A stretch of 48,680 nt of DNA from Chloroflexota bacterium (GTDB taxonomy: Bacteria; Chloroflexota; Anaerolineae; Anaerolineales; Villigracilaceae): assembly GCA_013152325.1 (NCBI GenBank), contig JAADGN010000001.1:1-48680 (forward strand). Reading direction: 5' to 3'. The notes beneath the pieces are model-generated. The model ran no database searches. It was not told the DNA's origin and worked only from the letters and a program-made list of their open reading frames with translations. The translations under genes and the position numbers were made by a program. Positions 33,014 through 43,035 of the stretch are shown here, piece after piece. Each line of letters opens with the position of its first letter. The stretch's first letter is position 1.

Positions 33014-33994
33014 TTACCGCATCGTCAAGGCCATCACAGCCTTCTGCGCGTGCAGGCGATTTTCGGCTTCGTCGAAGACGACCGAATTCGGGCCGTCCAT
33101 CACTTCGCTGGTGACCTCGACATCGCGGTCGGCGGGAAGCGGGTGCATGTAGATGGCGTCCTCCTTGGCGAGGGCCATCTTGCGGGCATCGGTGATCCAG
33201 TCTTTGTATTTATCCTGGATCTGCTTACCTTCGTCGGGGTCCTGGGTGGTCATCAGCGGGCCCCAGGATTTGGCGTAGACAACATCGGCATCCTTGAACG
33301 CCTCTTCCATATTGTCCGTCACTTCGAAGCCGGCGCCGTATTTGCGCGCCTGCTCGCGAGCCTGCTCCATGATGTCGGGCATCAACTTGAACTCCGGCGG
33401 GTGCGCCAGCACCACGTCCATGCCGAAGCGAGGCATTTGCAGGATCAGCGATTGCGGCACAGACATCGGTTTGAGATAGGAGGACGCATAAGCCCACGAG
33501 ACAACCATCTTCCGGCGGCGCAGGTTGCGGCCTTTCTTTTCCATGATGGTCATCAGGTCGGCCAGGCACTGGTGGGGATGGTAAATCTCGCACTGCATGT
33601 TGAGCACCGGGACGCGGGAGGCCTCGGCCACCAAATTGAGATAGCGGTTGCCAATGCCCATGTCCACATGACGGATGGCGATGCCATCGAAGTATCGGCC
33701 AAAGATCTCGCCTAATTCTTTTTCGGTATCGCCATGAGAGATCTGGGTCGTGCGGCTCTCGATGAAGGCAGCGTGCCCGCCCAGTTGGGCCATACCAGAT
33801 TCGAACGAGCCGCGCGTGCGCGTGCTGGAGAAGAAAAAGAGCATCGCCAGCGTCTTGTCGCGCAGGTACGCGTGAGGTTCGCCCAAAGCACGTTTGCGCT
33901 TCAGGTCCCAGGCCACATCCAAAATGGTTTCGACTTCTTCCTTGCTAAAGTCCAGGTCGCCGATCAGATCGCGACCGCGTAAATCGGTTTGCAT
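33014..33994 (-). CDS. YgeW-like knotted carbamoyltransferase
   Basis: A 326-residue transcarbamylase. The carbamoyl-phosphate signature SSTRTRGSF is at 56-63 and HPHQCLADL at 139-147. The stretch SWAYASSYLKPMSVPQSLILQMPRFGMDVVLAHP (166-199) and EEAFKDADVVYAKSWGP match E. coli YgeW nearly word for word, including the Pro-rich loop of knotted family members. The final catalytic loop reads HPLPAD rather than HCLPAD, and the C-terminus (FDEAENRLHAQKAVMALTM) is ATCase/OTC-like. YgeW belongs to the anaerobic urate pathway and is thought to act on a ureido compound. A carbamate kinase gene follows, so catabolic phosphorolysis is likely. The substrate is inferred. Confidence 0.86.
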   Translation of the reverse strand: MQTDLRGRDLIGDLDFSKEEVETILDVAWDLKRKRALGEPHAYLRDKTLAMLFFFSSTRTRGSFESGMAQLGGHAAFIESRTTQISHGDTEKELGEIFGRYFDGIAIRHVDMGIGNRYLNLVAEASRVPVLNMQCEIYHPHQCLADLMTIMEKKGRNLRRRKMVVSWAYASSYLKPMSVPQSLILQMPRFGMDVVLAHPPEFKLMPDIMEQAREQARKYGAGFEVTDNMEEAFKDADVVYAKSWGPLMTTQDPDEGKQIQDKYKDWITDARKMALAKEDAIYMHPLPADRDVEVTSEVMDGPNSVVFDEAENRLHAQKAVMALTMR

Positions 33995-34077
33995 AGTTCA
34001 CTCCAGTTTCTTGGTTCATTGGTTGCATTCGTTGCGTTGGCCGCATCGATTGAAGCGAATGAACGAATACGACAAGA

Positions 34078-35031
34078 TCACTCCATCGCGCCGGTGATCA
34101 GCGCCAGCAGCGCCATGCGCATGACAACGCCGTTGAAGGCTTCCTGCCAGTAGCGGGACCAGCGGCTGATGTCCACGTTGGGGGGAATCTCGTCCATGCG
34201 CGGCAGGGAGTGCAGCAGGATGGCGTCCGATTTCGCCTTGTTTTTGAGCAAATCCAGGGTGATCTTGTAATTTTCGGGTGTGGTGGGCACTTCACCCTTG
34301 CGCTCATCGCGGGACTTGGTGTAGTCCGGCTGAATGGTCGGCTCGACAAGGATAACGTCCGCCTCCCCAATCACGTCGCCGACATGGTCGGCAAAGCCGA
34401 AATCGAGGCCCATCGCATCGAAGTCATCTTTGTAGTTGTCGGGCATTTCCATGCCGGGAGGCGCCACAAAGGTGATCGGGCAGTCGAATTGCGTCAGGGC
34501 ATAGCCCAGGGAGTGCATGGTGCGCATGCGCATGTCGCCAACAGCCACCCAGCGCAAGCCGTCCAGCGTGCCCTTTTCGTTCAGGACGGTGTACAAGTCA
34601 GTCAGGATCTGTGTCGGGTGTTCGCCCCAGCCATCGCCGCCGTTGATGATCGGAATACTGGCCCATTTGGCGGCCTCGTGGGGCGCGCCCTGCTGGAAGT
34701 GGCGCATGACAATCACGTCGCCGTAGAACTCCAGCATCTTGACGGTGTCCTTAATGGACTCCTGATAGAAATCGCCCGCGCGGGTCATCTTGGCATCCGC
34801 GAAGCCGGTCACCTGTCCGCCCAGGCGGATCATGGCGGCCTCGTGCGCCAGGCGGGTGCGTGTGGACGGCTGGTAGAAAGCCGTCACCAGCGTTTTCTCT
34901 TTGAGCAAGTCCACGTTGCGCCGGTTGCGGGCAATCGGCTCCAGCTCTTCGGCAATCTCAAAGACGCGGAAGAACTCGTTGCGCTCAAAATCTTTCAAAG
35001 ATAAAATGTCACGACCAGCAAAACTACGCAT
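34078..35031 (-). CDS. Aspartate-carbamoyltransferase-like enzyme with altered substrate loops
   Basis: A 317-residue PyrB-family protein. Carbamoyl-phosphate residues are intact: QPSTRTR (54-60), VMRH (108-111), GDGWGEHPTQILTDL (132-146), R170. Residues for aspartate are not. The 80s loop reads TRAGDFYQES (83-92), with no counterpart of E. coli Ser80/Lys84. The Arg229 region reads EPTIQPDY (230-237) with Gln kept but Arg replaced by Thr, and HPLPR is HSLPR (274-278). A different amine acceptor, or a catabolic ureido substrate, is therefore likely. No pyrI lies near. It is transcribed upstream of the YgeW-like gene with an 83-base gap and co-located with carbamate kinase. True pyrimidine biosynthesis cannot be excluded. 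Confidence 0.84.
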   Translation of the reverse strand: MRSFAGRDILSLKDFERNEFFRVFEIAEELEPIARNRRNVDLLKEKTLVTAFYQPSTRTRLAHEAAMIRLGGQVTGFADAKMTRAGDFYQESIKDTVKMLEFYGDVIVMRHFQQGAPHEAAKWASIPIINGGDGWGEHPTQILTDLYTVLNEKGTLDGLRWVAVGDMRMRTMHSLGYALTQFDCPITFVAPPGMEMPDNYKDDFDAMGLDFGFADHVGDVIGEADVILVEPTIQPDYTKSRDERKGEVPTTPENYKITLDLLKNKAKSDAILLHSLPRMDEIPPNVDISRWSRYWQEAFNGVVMRMALLALITGAME

Positions 35032-35116
35032 TGTAAAAACCTCCAGTTTTCAATAAATCAGTTTTTGGCTATCAGTCATCCGCACTGGTCATTGTTCGCC
35101 GATGACCGGCAACCGG

Positions 35117-35839
35117 TTAATAACCCACCCGGCGCACCACATGGAAGTGGAAATAACCGGGCAGGAAATAACTACTTGAATGATCCACCACACGGCCGGA
35201 TTCAGCGTACAACTGCGAGACAAAGTGCAGCAGCACATCGCCGCGCTGAATTTCGAGCGCCTTGGCAACATCCGACCGCGCGCCGAGCGCGCTGACCGCT
35301 GTCCGGGCGACGTTCAGCGCCGGGTCGCCGCGCGCCAGCAAAAAGTCCAGCACCGAACCGGTGAATTGCGGGGATTCCAGATCGTCCGGATGCAGGATGC
35401 CCTGCGGCAGGGTATCTATCAGATAGGCCACCGGACGGTCATCGGCCTGCATCACGCGCCGGACACGAGTCAGAGGCGTCCCCAGCGGAACGTCCAGGAT
35501 GCCGGCCTGCTTCTCGTCCGCGAGGATCTGCGTCACATCCAGGTCGCTCGCCGAGACATCCAGATCGATGCGTTCGGCCAGCGTCTCGATACTCTCCAAC
35601 ACTTCCAGGCCGCTCTCCAAGACCGGCACCTGTCCAACGACGAACGTCCCCGCGCCCTGGCGGCGGCGGATCAAGCCCTGGGTCTCAAAGGTGCGCATGG
35701 CCTCGCGCAGCGTGGCGCGCGAGACGCCCAACTGTTTGGCCAGCTTCGGCTCGGAGGGCAAACGTTCTCCCGCCGGGGTAGCGGCGATCAGTTTACCCAG
35801 CTTGACTTGCAAGCGTTGAAAGGGTGTGTTTGCGAGCAT
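35117..35839 (-). CDS. GntR family regulator, HutC/UTRA type
   Basis: A 240-residue regulator. The winged helix is at residues 26-68 ([42 protein letters not shown]). The UTRA-type ligand domain follows, with [28 protein letters not shown] and the C-terminal [44 protein letters not shown] domains bind small metabolites as inducers. It starts one base past the adenine deaminase stop inside the purine/carbamoyl operon, whose promoter is flanked by two TTGTC-W-GACAA palindromes. It is the only GntR gene in the window and the natural candidate to bind all four copies. The inducer is unknown, plausibly a purine breakdown intermediate. Confidence 0.9.
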   Translation of the reverse strand: MLANTPFQRLQVKLGKLIAATPAGERLPSEPKLAKQLGVSRATLREAMRTFETQGLIRRRQGAGTFVVGQVPVLESGLEVLESIETLAERIDLDVSASDLDVTQILADEKQAGILDVPLGTPLTRVRRVMQADDRPVAYLIDTLPQGILHPDDLESPQFTGSVLDFLLARGDPALNVARTAVSALGARSDVAKALEIQRGDVLLHFVSQLYAESGRVVDHSSSYFLPGYFHFHVVRRVGY

Positions 35840-35840
35840 C

Positions 35841-37637
35841 TTAACTCCCGGGCTCGATCACAGGGACGAACTCAAGGTTGGTCACATCCACCAGGCCTTT
35901 GTCTGAAATACGCAATTCCGGGATAACGACCAACGCCAGCAAACTCAGTTGCATATTCGGGTTGTTCAGCGAACAGCCACAGGCGCGGAAACCTTCCAAA
36001 ACTGTATCGGCCTTCTGCGCCACCACATCAGCCCGCTCAGTGGACATCAGCCCGGCGATCTTCAACTCCACCAGCCCGATGACCTTCCCATCCTTGACGA
36101 CCACCTGCCCGCCGCCGACTTCGGCCAGCTTGTTGGCAGCGACGGCCATGCTGGCCTCGTCCGTGCCGACGACGATCATGTGATGGCTGTCATGCGCCAC
36201 CGTCGAGGCGACCGCGCACGGCTGGTTGAAACCGAATCCGCTTACCAGGCCAACCTGCACGCCGCCCGTGCCGCGGTGCCGCTCCACCAGCGCTACCTTC
36301 GCCACATCCTTCCCGGCATCAGAATGGACTTCGCCAGCGTTGACCGCCATCTCCATTTTGAGATGACGCGTCGGCGCCTGATTCTCAATGACGCCGATGA
36401 CGTTGGCGGTCACGGACTCCCCGTCCCCGGCTCCCGTTTTCAGGGCAAAATCCTGCGCCTTGAGCGCGCGCTTCAAATGCACCGATTGCCTGGCCCAGTC
36501 GGGATACGCAACCTGAGGCAAATCCGTCAGCAATTCGCCGTTCTGGGCAATGACCTGCCCTTTAGCGACCACCAACTCGGCGCGGAAATCGGACAAATCG
36601 TCCACAATGAGCACGTCGGCCCATCGTCCGGGAGCGATCATGCCCATCTCGCGTGACAGGCCAAAATGTTCGGCGGCGTTGAGCGTCGCCATCTGGATGG
36701 CCGTCATCGGCTCCAGCCCCTCGCTGATCGCATGCCGCAGGACGCGGTCCATGTGTCCGTCACTCGAGAGCGTTCCGGCATGCGAATCGTCGGTGCACAA
36801 GATGAAATGACGCGGGGCCAGTTTGTGTTTGGTCACTGCCCTGACCTGCTCGGAAACATCGTGCCAGGCAGAGCCATAACGCAGCATGACTTTCATGCCC
36901 TGCCGGACGCGAGCGATCGCATCGTCAACGTTCGTGCCCTCGTGGTCGTCTTCCGCGCCGCCCGCCACGTAGCCGTGGAAAGGCAAGCCCAAATCCGGCG
37001 AGGCGTAATGTCCGCCGACGACCTTATGGGCCTGGTGGGTGACGACCATTTCGGCCAGCATTTTCTCGTCGCCGCCAGATACGCCGGTGAAATTCATCAT
37101 TTCGCCCAGCCCGATGATGCCATCCCATTGCATGGCTTCGGCGACTTCGTCAGGCCCGATGACCGCGCCCGGGGTCTCTAATCCCGGCGCGGAGGGCACG
37201 CAAGACGGCATCTGCACCCAAACATGAATCGGCTGCCCGGCGGCTTCGTCCACCATCAACTTGACGCCCTTCAGCCCGAAGACGTTGGCGATCTCGTGCG
37301 GATCGATGAACATGCCGGTCGTGCCGTGCGGCGCAACGGCGCGCACAAACTCGGTCACAGTGATCATGCCTGACTCGACATGCATATGCGCATCCAGCAG
37401 GCCAGGGACGAGATATTTGCCGCCCGCATCGATGACGACCGTATCTTTGGAGACGGTATGCGAGGCATCCGGCCCAACGTAGGCAATACGCCCATCAACA
37501 ATGGCAATATCGGTATCCGGCACGTACTCGCCCGACTGTACGCTGACCCAGACTCCATGGCGGACAACCAGATCAGCAGACTTGCGTCCCATGGCAACGT
37601 CAACAAGTTTTTTGGTGAGGGTGATGTTAGGCATCAT
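35841..37637 (-). CDS. ade: Adenine deaminase
   Basis: A 598-residue amidohydrolase converting adenine to hypoxanthine and ammonia. It has [14 protein letters not shown] near residue 80 (metal HxH), the long [15 protein letters not shown] segment, [23 protein letters not shown], and [24 protein letters not shown] near residue 280 with the active-site Asp. The C-terminal domain typical of bacterial Ade/AdeC carries [44 protein letters not shown]. Length is normal. The first of two ATGs is five bases after GGAG. Next to 8-oxoguanine deaminase, it feeds purines into the same pool. Confidence 0.93.
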   Translation of the reverse strand: MMPNITLTKKLVDVAMGRKSADLVVRHGVWVSVQSGEYVPDTDIAIVDGRIAYVGPDASHTVSKDTVVIDAGGKYLVPGLLDAHMHVESGMITVTEFVRAVAPHGTTGMFIDPHEIANVFGLKGVKLMVDEAAGQPIHVWVQMPSCVPSAPGLETPGAVIGPDEVAEAMQWDGIIGLGEMMNFTGVSGGDEKMLAEMVVTHQAHKVVGGHYASPDLGLPFHGYVAGGAEDDHEGTNVDDAIARVRQGMKVMLRYGSAWHDVSEQVRAVTKHKLAPRHFILCTDDSHAGTLSSDGHMDRVLRHAISEGLEPMTAIQMATLNAAEHFGLSREMGMIAPGRWADVLIVDDLSDFRAELVVAKGQVIAQNGELLTDLPQVAYPDWARQSVHLKRALKAQDFALKTGAGDGESVTANVIGVIENQAPTRHLKMEMAVNAGEVHSDAGKDVAKVALVERHRGTGGVQVGLVSGFGFNQPCAVASTVAHDSHHMIVVGTDEASMAVAANKLAEVGGGQVVVKDGKVIGLVELKIAGLMSTERADVVAQKADTVLEGFRACGCSLNNPNMQLSLLALVVIPELRISDKGLVDVTNLEFVPVIEPGS

Positions 37638-37691
37638 GAATTCTCCATTTTCCGCATGCCGTTGCGAGGGCGGCAGCCCGAAGCAATGACA

Positions 37692-39074
<1,383 letters not shown>

Positions 39075-39079
39075 CGGCT

Positions 39080-39167
39080 GATCCAAGTAGTCCAACTGGT
39101 TTGGGTGGTCCGCTGGTCCAATTAGCCTGACTGGGCTGACCAGCGAGGCGTGAAGACCAGTCAGACC
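39080..39167. repeat. Second 9-bp-period GGTC/GACC tract in the operon leader
   Basis: GATC 39080, AGTC 39089, GGTT 39098, GGTC 39107, GGTC 39115 and AGCC 39124 are spaced 8-9 bases. Then in inverted sense GACC at 39138, 39155 and 39164 (17 and 9). It lies in the untranslated leader of the deaminase operon and matches the tract at 31878-31935 in period and core. Confidence 0.55.
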
Positions 39168-39170
39168 AAC

Positions 39171-39181
39171 TTGTCTGACAA
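39171..39181 (-). promoter_or_regulatory. GntR-type operator site B (downstream of promoter)
   Basis: TTGTCTGACAA, a perfect palindrome around a central base, just after the predicted transcription start (about 39184, minus strand). Outer AA/TT are also symmetric. It is 53 bp, five helical turns, from site C. Confidence 0.75.
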
Positions 39182-39190
39182 ATTTTATAT

Positions 39191-39219
39191 AGTGTAGCAA
39201 ATTTTGGTGTGAATGTCAA
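39191..39219 (-). promoter_or_regulatory. Promoter of the purine/carbamoyl operon
   Basis: Minus-strand TTGACA (39219-39214), a 17-base spacer and TACACT (39196-39191). It is bracketed by operators B and C. Confidence 0.75.
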
Positions 39220-39223
39220 CAAG

Positions 39224-39234
39224 TTGTCTGACAA
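39224..39234 (-). promoter_or_regulatory. GntR-type operator site C (upstream of -35)
   Basis: TTGTCTGACAA, the same core as site B, four bases upstream of the -35 box. Sites B and C on one helical face suggest cooperative or looped repression and autoregulation by the operon's own GntR. Confidence 0.75.
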
Positions 39235-39241
39235 ATTCGTG

Positions 39242-39398
39242 ATAAAACAGGCGCGGCCAAGAGGAGACCTTCGGTCGGGAACGTCTCAGGGTCAGGAGAC
39301 CCTGAGACAGCCAGGGGGCTGTAGTAGCGACTTCAGTCGCTTCCTGGCCTCGAAACACGGCTACAGTCATTACTACAAAATCAAAGTGAAAATTGCTG
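39242..39398. mobile_element. Small palindrome-rich insertion between 14-bp direct repeats
   Basis: CTGACAAATTCGTG occurs at 39228-39241 and again at 39399-39412, flanking 157 bases without coding potential. The insert carries a perfect 11-bp hairpin (GTCTCAGGGTC-AGGA-GACCCTGAGAC, 39283-39308) and the hairpin AGCGACT-TC-AGTCGCT (39326-39341) inside a TGTAGTA/TACTACA frame (39320-39377), the same frame as the element at 4372-4420. This looks like a non-autonomous element inserted next to operator C with duplication of the target; the mobile nature is inferred. Confidence 0.55.
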
Positions 39399-39456
39399 CT
39401 GACAAATTCGTGCTACCCAGTTACCTTTGACGCGACCGGCGCTTTCGTTTCGCCGG

Positions 39457-39462
39457 TATAAT
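39457..39462 (+). promoter_or_regulatory. -10 box of the lipoprotein gene, probable leaderless start
   Basis: TATAAT exactly six bases before the ATG at 39469; no Shine-Dalgarno. Same geometry as dinB. Confidence 0.5.
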
Positions 39463-39468
39463 GTGCCC

Positions 39469-40218
39469 ATGCAAAAAGCCATCATCCTTGTCGCGCTGAT
39501 ACCGCTGCTCGCGGCTTGCGCTCCCGCCAAAATTCCAACCGCCGTACCGACAGAAACCGCCCCCGCGACCCTCACATCCACGCTGACGCCCTCGCCAACA
39601 GCCTCCGTCACTCCCTCGCCCACCCAAACCGAAACACCCCTCCCGACCATCACCCCGACCTACGCCGTCCTGCGCGGCGAAGTGCTGGAACAAGCCAACT
39701 GCCGCTATGGGCCGGGTTTTCCCTATCTCTACAAATACGGCCTGGTCAAGGGCAGCAACCTGGAAGTCATCGGACGCAACGACCTCGGGACGTGGATCCT
39801 CGTCCAGGCCATCGGCGGGAACAATCCCTGCTGGGTCAAGGCCTCGTTGATGGACGTCAAGGGAGACGTGATGAGCGTCGCGCCGACCTACATTCCACTC
39901 CCCCGCTCGCCCTACTACGGTCCGCCGACGGGGGCCTATGCCACGTGGTACCGGAACGTCGTCACCATCTCCTGGTACGGGATCGATTTGAAACCGGGCG
40001 ATGATTCGGAACAATTCCCCTATCTGGTCGAAGCCTGGGTCTGCACAGATGGACAGATCATCTTTACCCCGGTCGGCTCGTATGAAACCGTGGTCACCAT
40101 CGCCGACGAAGCCGGTTGTTCAGAGCCATCGCACGCCCGGCTCTACGCCGTCGAAAAACACGGCTATTCGCAGCCGGTTGAAATCTCCTGGCCGGCGCCT
40201 CCCACACCAACGCCGTAA
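39469..40218 (+). CDS. Lipoprotein with SH3-type domain
   Basis: A 249-residue surface lipoprotein. Signal peptide MQKAIILVALIPLLAAC with lipobox LAAC (Cys17), then a Thr/Pro/Ser linker (about residues 20-62, TPSPT-like repeats). Next comes an SH3b-like domain (CRYGPGFPYLYKYGLVKGSNLEVIGR ... TWILVQAIGGNNPCWVKASLM, about 70-125) and a C-terminal beta-rich domain ending in PPTPTP. Such proteins bind cell-wall or surface polymers in Chloroflexota-like bacteria. The ATG is favoured over an upstream in-frame ATG because it begins the signal peptide and follows the -10 box. Confidence 0.82.
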   Translation: MQKAIILVALIPLLAACAPAKIPTAVPTETAPATLTSTLTPSPTASVTPSPTQTETPLPTITPTYAVLRGEVLEQANCRYGPGFPYLYKYGLVKGSNLEVIGRNDLGTWILVQAIGGNNPCWVKASLMDVKGDVMSVAPTYIPLPRSPYYGPPTGAYATWYRNVVTISWYGIDLKPGDDSEQFPYLVEAWVCTDGQIIFTPVGSYETVVTIADEAGCSEPSHARLYAVEKHGYSQPVEISWPAPPTPTP

Positions 40219-40383
40219 GGCTTCGACAGACTTTGATATCATTGCGGAAAGCGCAGCATAAAGCAGTCGTCCCCGCAGGGCAATGACACATGTCCGCTTT
40301 TTCAGCCGCTCCTCCATTTCCCGCACCGCTCCCAATTTCGCACAAATGCGCTGTGATCGCATTGCAAATATACGGATGGTCAT

Positions 40384-41694
40384 ATGCCCTCTCGACTGAA
40401 AAACATCTATCAAGAATACCCGCGTAAATTTTGGCTGGTGGTCGGAGTCTCGTTCATCGACCGCATCGGTGGGACGATGCTCTTCCCATTCTTCAGCCTG
40501 TATATCACGCAGAAATTCGACGTCGGTATGACGCAGGCCGGCATCGTGTTGGGCATTTTCTCGATCTTTGGGCTGTTCGGCAGCATGGTCGGCGGCGCGC
40601 TGACCGACAAACTGGGCCGCCGTAAACTGATCCTGTTCGGGCTGGTCTTCAGCGCACTGAGCACGCTTTCGCTTGGCCTGGTCAACGAACTGGCCATGCT
40701 CTACCCGCTGGCCGTCTTTGTCGGTCTGCTCTCCCAAGTCGCCGGGCCGGCCCAGCAGGCCATGATCGCCGACATCTTGCCCGAAAAACAGCGCGCCGAA
40801 GGATTCGGCATTCTGCGCGTGGTCGCGAATCTGGCCTGGATGATCGGGCCGATCATCGGTGGAATTGTCGCCAACCACTCCTATTTTGCCCTCTTCGTCG
40901 CAGACGCCATCGTCAGTTGTATCGTCGCGGTACTCTTCTACCTGCTCATCCCCGAAACCAAACCTGAGCCCCGTCCCGACGCGGAACAGGAAAACACATA
41001 TACAACCTTCCTGGGCTACTTCCGGGTAATGCGCGACCCGGCCTTTATGGCCTTCATCGTCGCGGCCATTCTGATGGGCATGGTTTACCAACAAATGTAC
41101 AACTCGCTCTCGGTCTACCTGCGTGACAATCACGGTATCCCACCCTCGGCGTATGGCTTCCTGATGACCACCAGCGCCGTCACCGTCGTCCTGCTGCAAT
41201 TCTGGACCACCCGCCGCATCAAACACCGTTCCCCCTTCATAATGATGGCCCTCGGTGCCCTGTTCTATGCCTTCGGATTTGCCATGTTCGGTTTCGACCC
41301 CTTGTACGCCCTCGGCGGCTCTTTCCTTCTCTACAAGTGGACAGTCTCGTTGAGCGGCACGTACATTTGGTTCATGTCCGCCATCGTCATCATCACCATC
41401 GGCGAGATGATCGTTATGCCCGTCAGTCAGGCACTGGCCGCCAACTTCGCTCCGGAGGATATGCGCGGGCGTTACATGGCCATCTTCGGTCTGGCCTGGG
41501 CCATTCCTGCCACCGTTGGGCCGGGGCTGGCAGGTTTGATCCTGGACAACTACAACCCCAACCTGCTCTGGTATCTGGGCGGCGCATTGTGCCTGGTCTC
41601 AGTGCTCAGCTTCTACGCCCTGCATTTGCGGATCGGATCACAGAAGCGCTTCGCTCCTGCGCCAGTGGAAGAACGGGCTGTCAGCCCCGCATAG
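40384..41694 (+). CDS. MFS transporter (MdtH/drug-efflux type)
   Basis: A 436-residue major facilitator with 12 predicted helices. Helix 1 begins FWLVVGVSFIDRIGGTMLFPFFSLYI, as in the MdtH/YfkF branch. Motif A GGALTDKLGRRKLI lies between helices 2 and 3 near residue 74. A motif-C-like segment, NLAWMIGPIIGGIVA, is in helix 5, and the second-half loop QALAANFAPEDMRGRYMA near residue 350 is typical of this branch. The substrate is unknown. It is monocistronic, with a bidirectional terminator after it. A regulatory role in the purine system is not indicated. Confidence 0.88.
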   Translation: MPSRLKNIYQEYPRKFWLVVGVSFIDRIGGTMLFPFFSLYITQKFDVGMTQAGIVLGIFSIFGLFGSMVGGALTDKLGRRKLILFGLVFSALSTLSLGLVNELAMLYPLAVFVGLLSQVAGPAQQAMIADILPEKQRAEGFGILRVVANLAWMIGPIIGGIVANHSYFALFVADAIVSCIVAVLFYLLIPETKPEPRPDAEQENTYTTFLGYFRVMRDPAFMAFIVAAILMGMVYQQMYNSLSVYLRDNHGIPPSAYGFLMTTSAVTVVLLQFWTTRRIKHRSPFIMMALGALFYAFGFAMFGFDPLYALGGSFLLYKWTVSLSGTYIWFMSAIVIITIGEMIVMPVSQALAANFAPEDMRGRYMAIFGLAWAIPATVGPGLAGLILDNYNPNLLWYLGGALCLVSVLSFYALHLRIGSQKRFAPAPVEERAVSPA

Positions 41695-41732
41695 CTCTTT
41701 CCCCGGGCTCATCCCTTCCGCGCTTAAAAAAC

Positions 41733-41760
41733 AACAGTCCCGTCTTCCGACGGGACTGTT
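41733..41760. terminator. Bidirectional terminator between MFS gene and folD
   Basis: A perfect 12-bp stem AACAGTCCCGTC/GACGGGACTGTT with loop TTCC. The minus strand continues into GTTTTTTAAG, a good U tract for the folD transcript. Confidence 0.88.
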
Positions 41761-41787
41761 CACTGATTGCTGCCTGCTGTTTACTGA

Positions 41788-42666
41788 TTACTGATCCTGT
41801 ATCTCCGCGGCTCGGAGCGTGTTCTTCATCAGCATGGCAATCGTCATCGGGCCAACGCCGCCGGGAACGGGAGTAATATAACCGGCCACTTCTTTGACCT
41901 CATCAAAATTAACGTCACCGACCAGGCGATAGCCGCGCTTTCGGGTGGCATCAGGCTTGGAATTGATGCCCACATCGATGATCGCCGCGCCAGGTTTGAC
42001 CCAATCGCCGCGCACGAATTCCATCTTGCCAATCGCAGCAATGACGATGTCCGCCCGCCTGACCACCTCGGGGATATTTTGCGTGCGCGAGTGCACCACC
42101 GTCACCGTCGCATTTTCACGCACCAGCAGCAATGCCGCCGGCATGCCGACGATATTCGAGCGCCCCAACACGACCGCGTTCGCGCCTTCGATCTTGACGC
42201 CCGATTCTTTCAGCAGATGGATGCAGCCAAAAGGTGTACAGGGCACAAAGAGCGGTTCACGCCCCTTTTGCGCCAGACGGCCAATATTGATCGGGTGGAA
42301 ACCGTCCACATCTTTGGTAATGTCAATCGCCTGCAACACCTTCTCTTCGTCCAGGTGATCGGGCAGCGGCAACTGCACCAGAATGCCGTTCACCGTTGGG
42401 TCAGCGTTCAGCTCCCTGACCAGATTCTCCACTTCTTCCTGGGTCGAGTCGCTGGGCAGTGGATGATGGAAGGATTCCATGCCCAAGTCCGCACAGGCTT
42501 TCTGCTTCATGCGAACGTAGGTCGCCGAGTCCACACGCTCCCCGACCAGCACGGTCGCCAATCCAGGCTTGGACTTGCCGGCCGCAACGCGTGCCGCAAC
42601 AGCCGCGGCCACATCGTCCTTTACTTTTTGTGCAATCGCCTTGCCATCAATAAGTTGTGCACTCAT
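41788..42666 (-). CDS. folD: Methylenetetrahydrofolate dehydrogenase / methenyltetrahydrofolate cyclohydrolase
   Basis: A 292-residue bifunctional enzyme interconverting methylene-, methenyl- and formyl-THF. It has DSATYVRMKQKACADLGM near residue 46 (catalytic Tyr and Lys), GILVQLPLPDHLDEEKVLQAIDITKDVDGFHPIN near residue 93, PCTPFGC, VVLGRSNIVGMPAALLL near residue 164 (NADP site), and YITPVPGGVGPMTIAMLMKNT near residue 265. Length is standard. It sits next to a formate/nitrite channel gene, which is sensible if purine breakdown yields formimino- or formyl-THF. It has its own promoter, so co-regulation is not proven. Confidence 0.95.
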   Translation of the reverse strand: MSAQLIDGKAIAQKVKDDVAAAVAARVAAGKSKPGLATVLVGERVDSATYVRMKQKACADLGMESFHHPLPSDSTQEEVENLVRELNADPTVNGILVQLPLPDHLDEEKVLQAIDITKDVDGFHPINIGRLAQKGREPLFVPCTPFGCIHLLKESGVKIEGANAVVLGRSNIVGMPAALLLVRENATVTVVHSRTQNIPEVVRRADIVIAAIGKMEFVRGDWVKPGAAIIDVGINSKPDATRKRGYRLVGDVNFDEVKEVAGYITPVPGGVGPMTIAMLMKNTLRAAEIQDQ

Positions 42667-42700
42667 ATGCTCTCCTGATTGTGAAAATTGGAACGCCGTT

Positions 42701-42743
42701 ATTATACAACATCCGGCCCTGCCAAAAAGTAACAGATGTCACA
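42701..42743 (-). promoter_or_regulatory. folD promoter with a weak CRP/FNR-like site
   Basis: Minus-strand TATAAT at 42706-42701. On the plus strand AGTAA-N6-TCACA (42728-42743) is a half-degenerate CRP-like site whose centre is about 41.5 bases upstream of the predicted start, a class II activation position. The left half matches the TGTGA consensus in only three of five bases. Confidence 0.4.
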
Positions 42744-42780
42744 TTCAACGGTCGGGAAGCGTCGCCAACAGACAGAATCC

Positions 42781-43014
42781 CTACTCGGTATCTGCGGCCA
42801 AACAGGTGAGTGTATCCAGAACGCCCGGGATAGGTTGGATCTGCTGGTAAATCACGCGCCCAATATGTTTAATATCTTCCGCTTCAACGATGGCGACAGC
42901 ATCATAGGGGCCAAAGGTGAAATTGGCTTCGACAACACCTGCCACCCGTTTCAACTGGCGAACGACGTCACCGACTTCCCCGGTGCGAGCATTGATCAAG
43001 ACATATGCTTTCAT
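42781..43014 (-). CDS. Stand-alone Lrp/AsnC ligand-binding (RAM) domain protein
   Basis: A 77-residue protein consisting only of the AsnC C-terminal effector domain: MKAYVLINARTGEVGDVVRQLKRVAGVVEANFTFGPYDAVAIVEAEDIKHIGRVI, without any helix-turn-helix. Such domains oligomerise and bind amino acids or related metabolites; single-domain forms may modulate full-length Lrp proteins. AAAGGA lies six bases before the ATG. It starts 21 bases after the formate/nitrite channel gene, so it is co-transcribed with it. Confidence 0.85.
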   Translation of the reverse strand: MKAYVLINARTGEVGDVVRQLKRVAGVVEANFTFGPYDAVAIVEAEDIKHIGRVIYQQIQPIPGVLDTLTCLAADTE

Positions 43015-43035
43015 GGTAAATCCTTTCTCTTCTAG

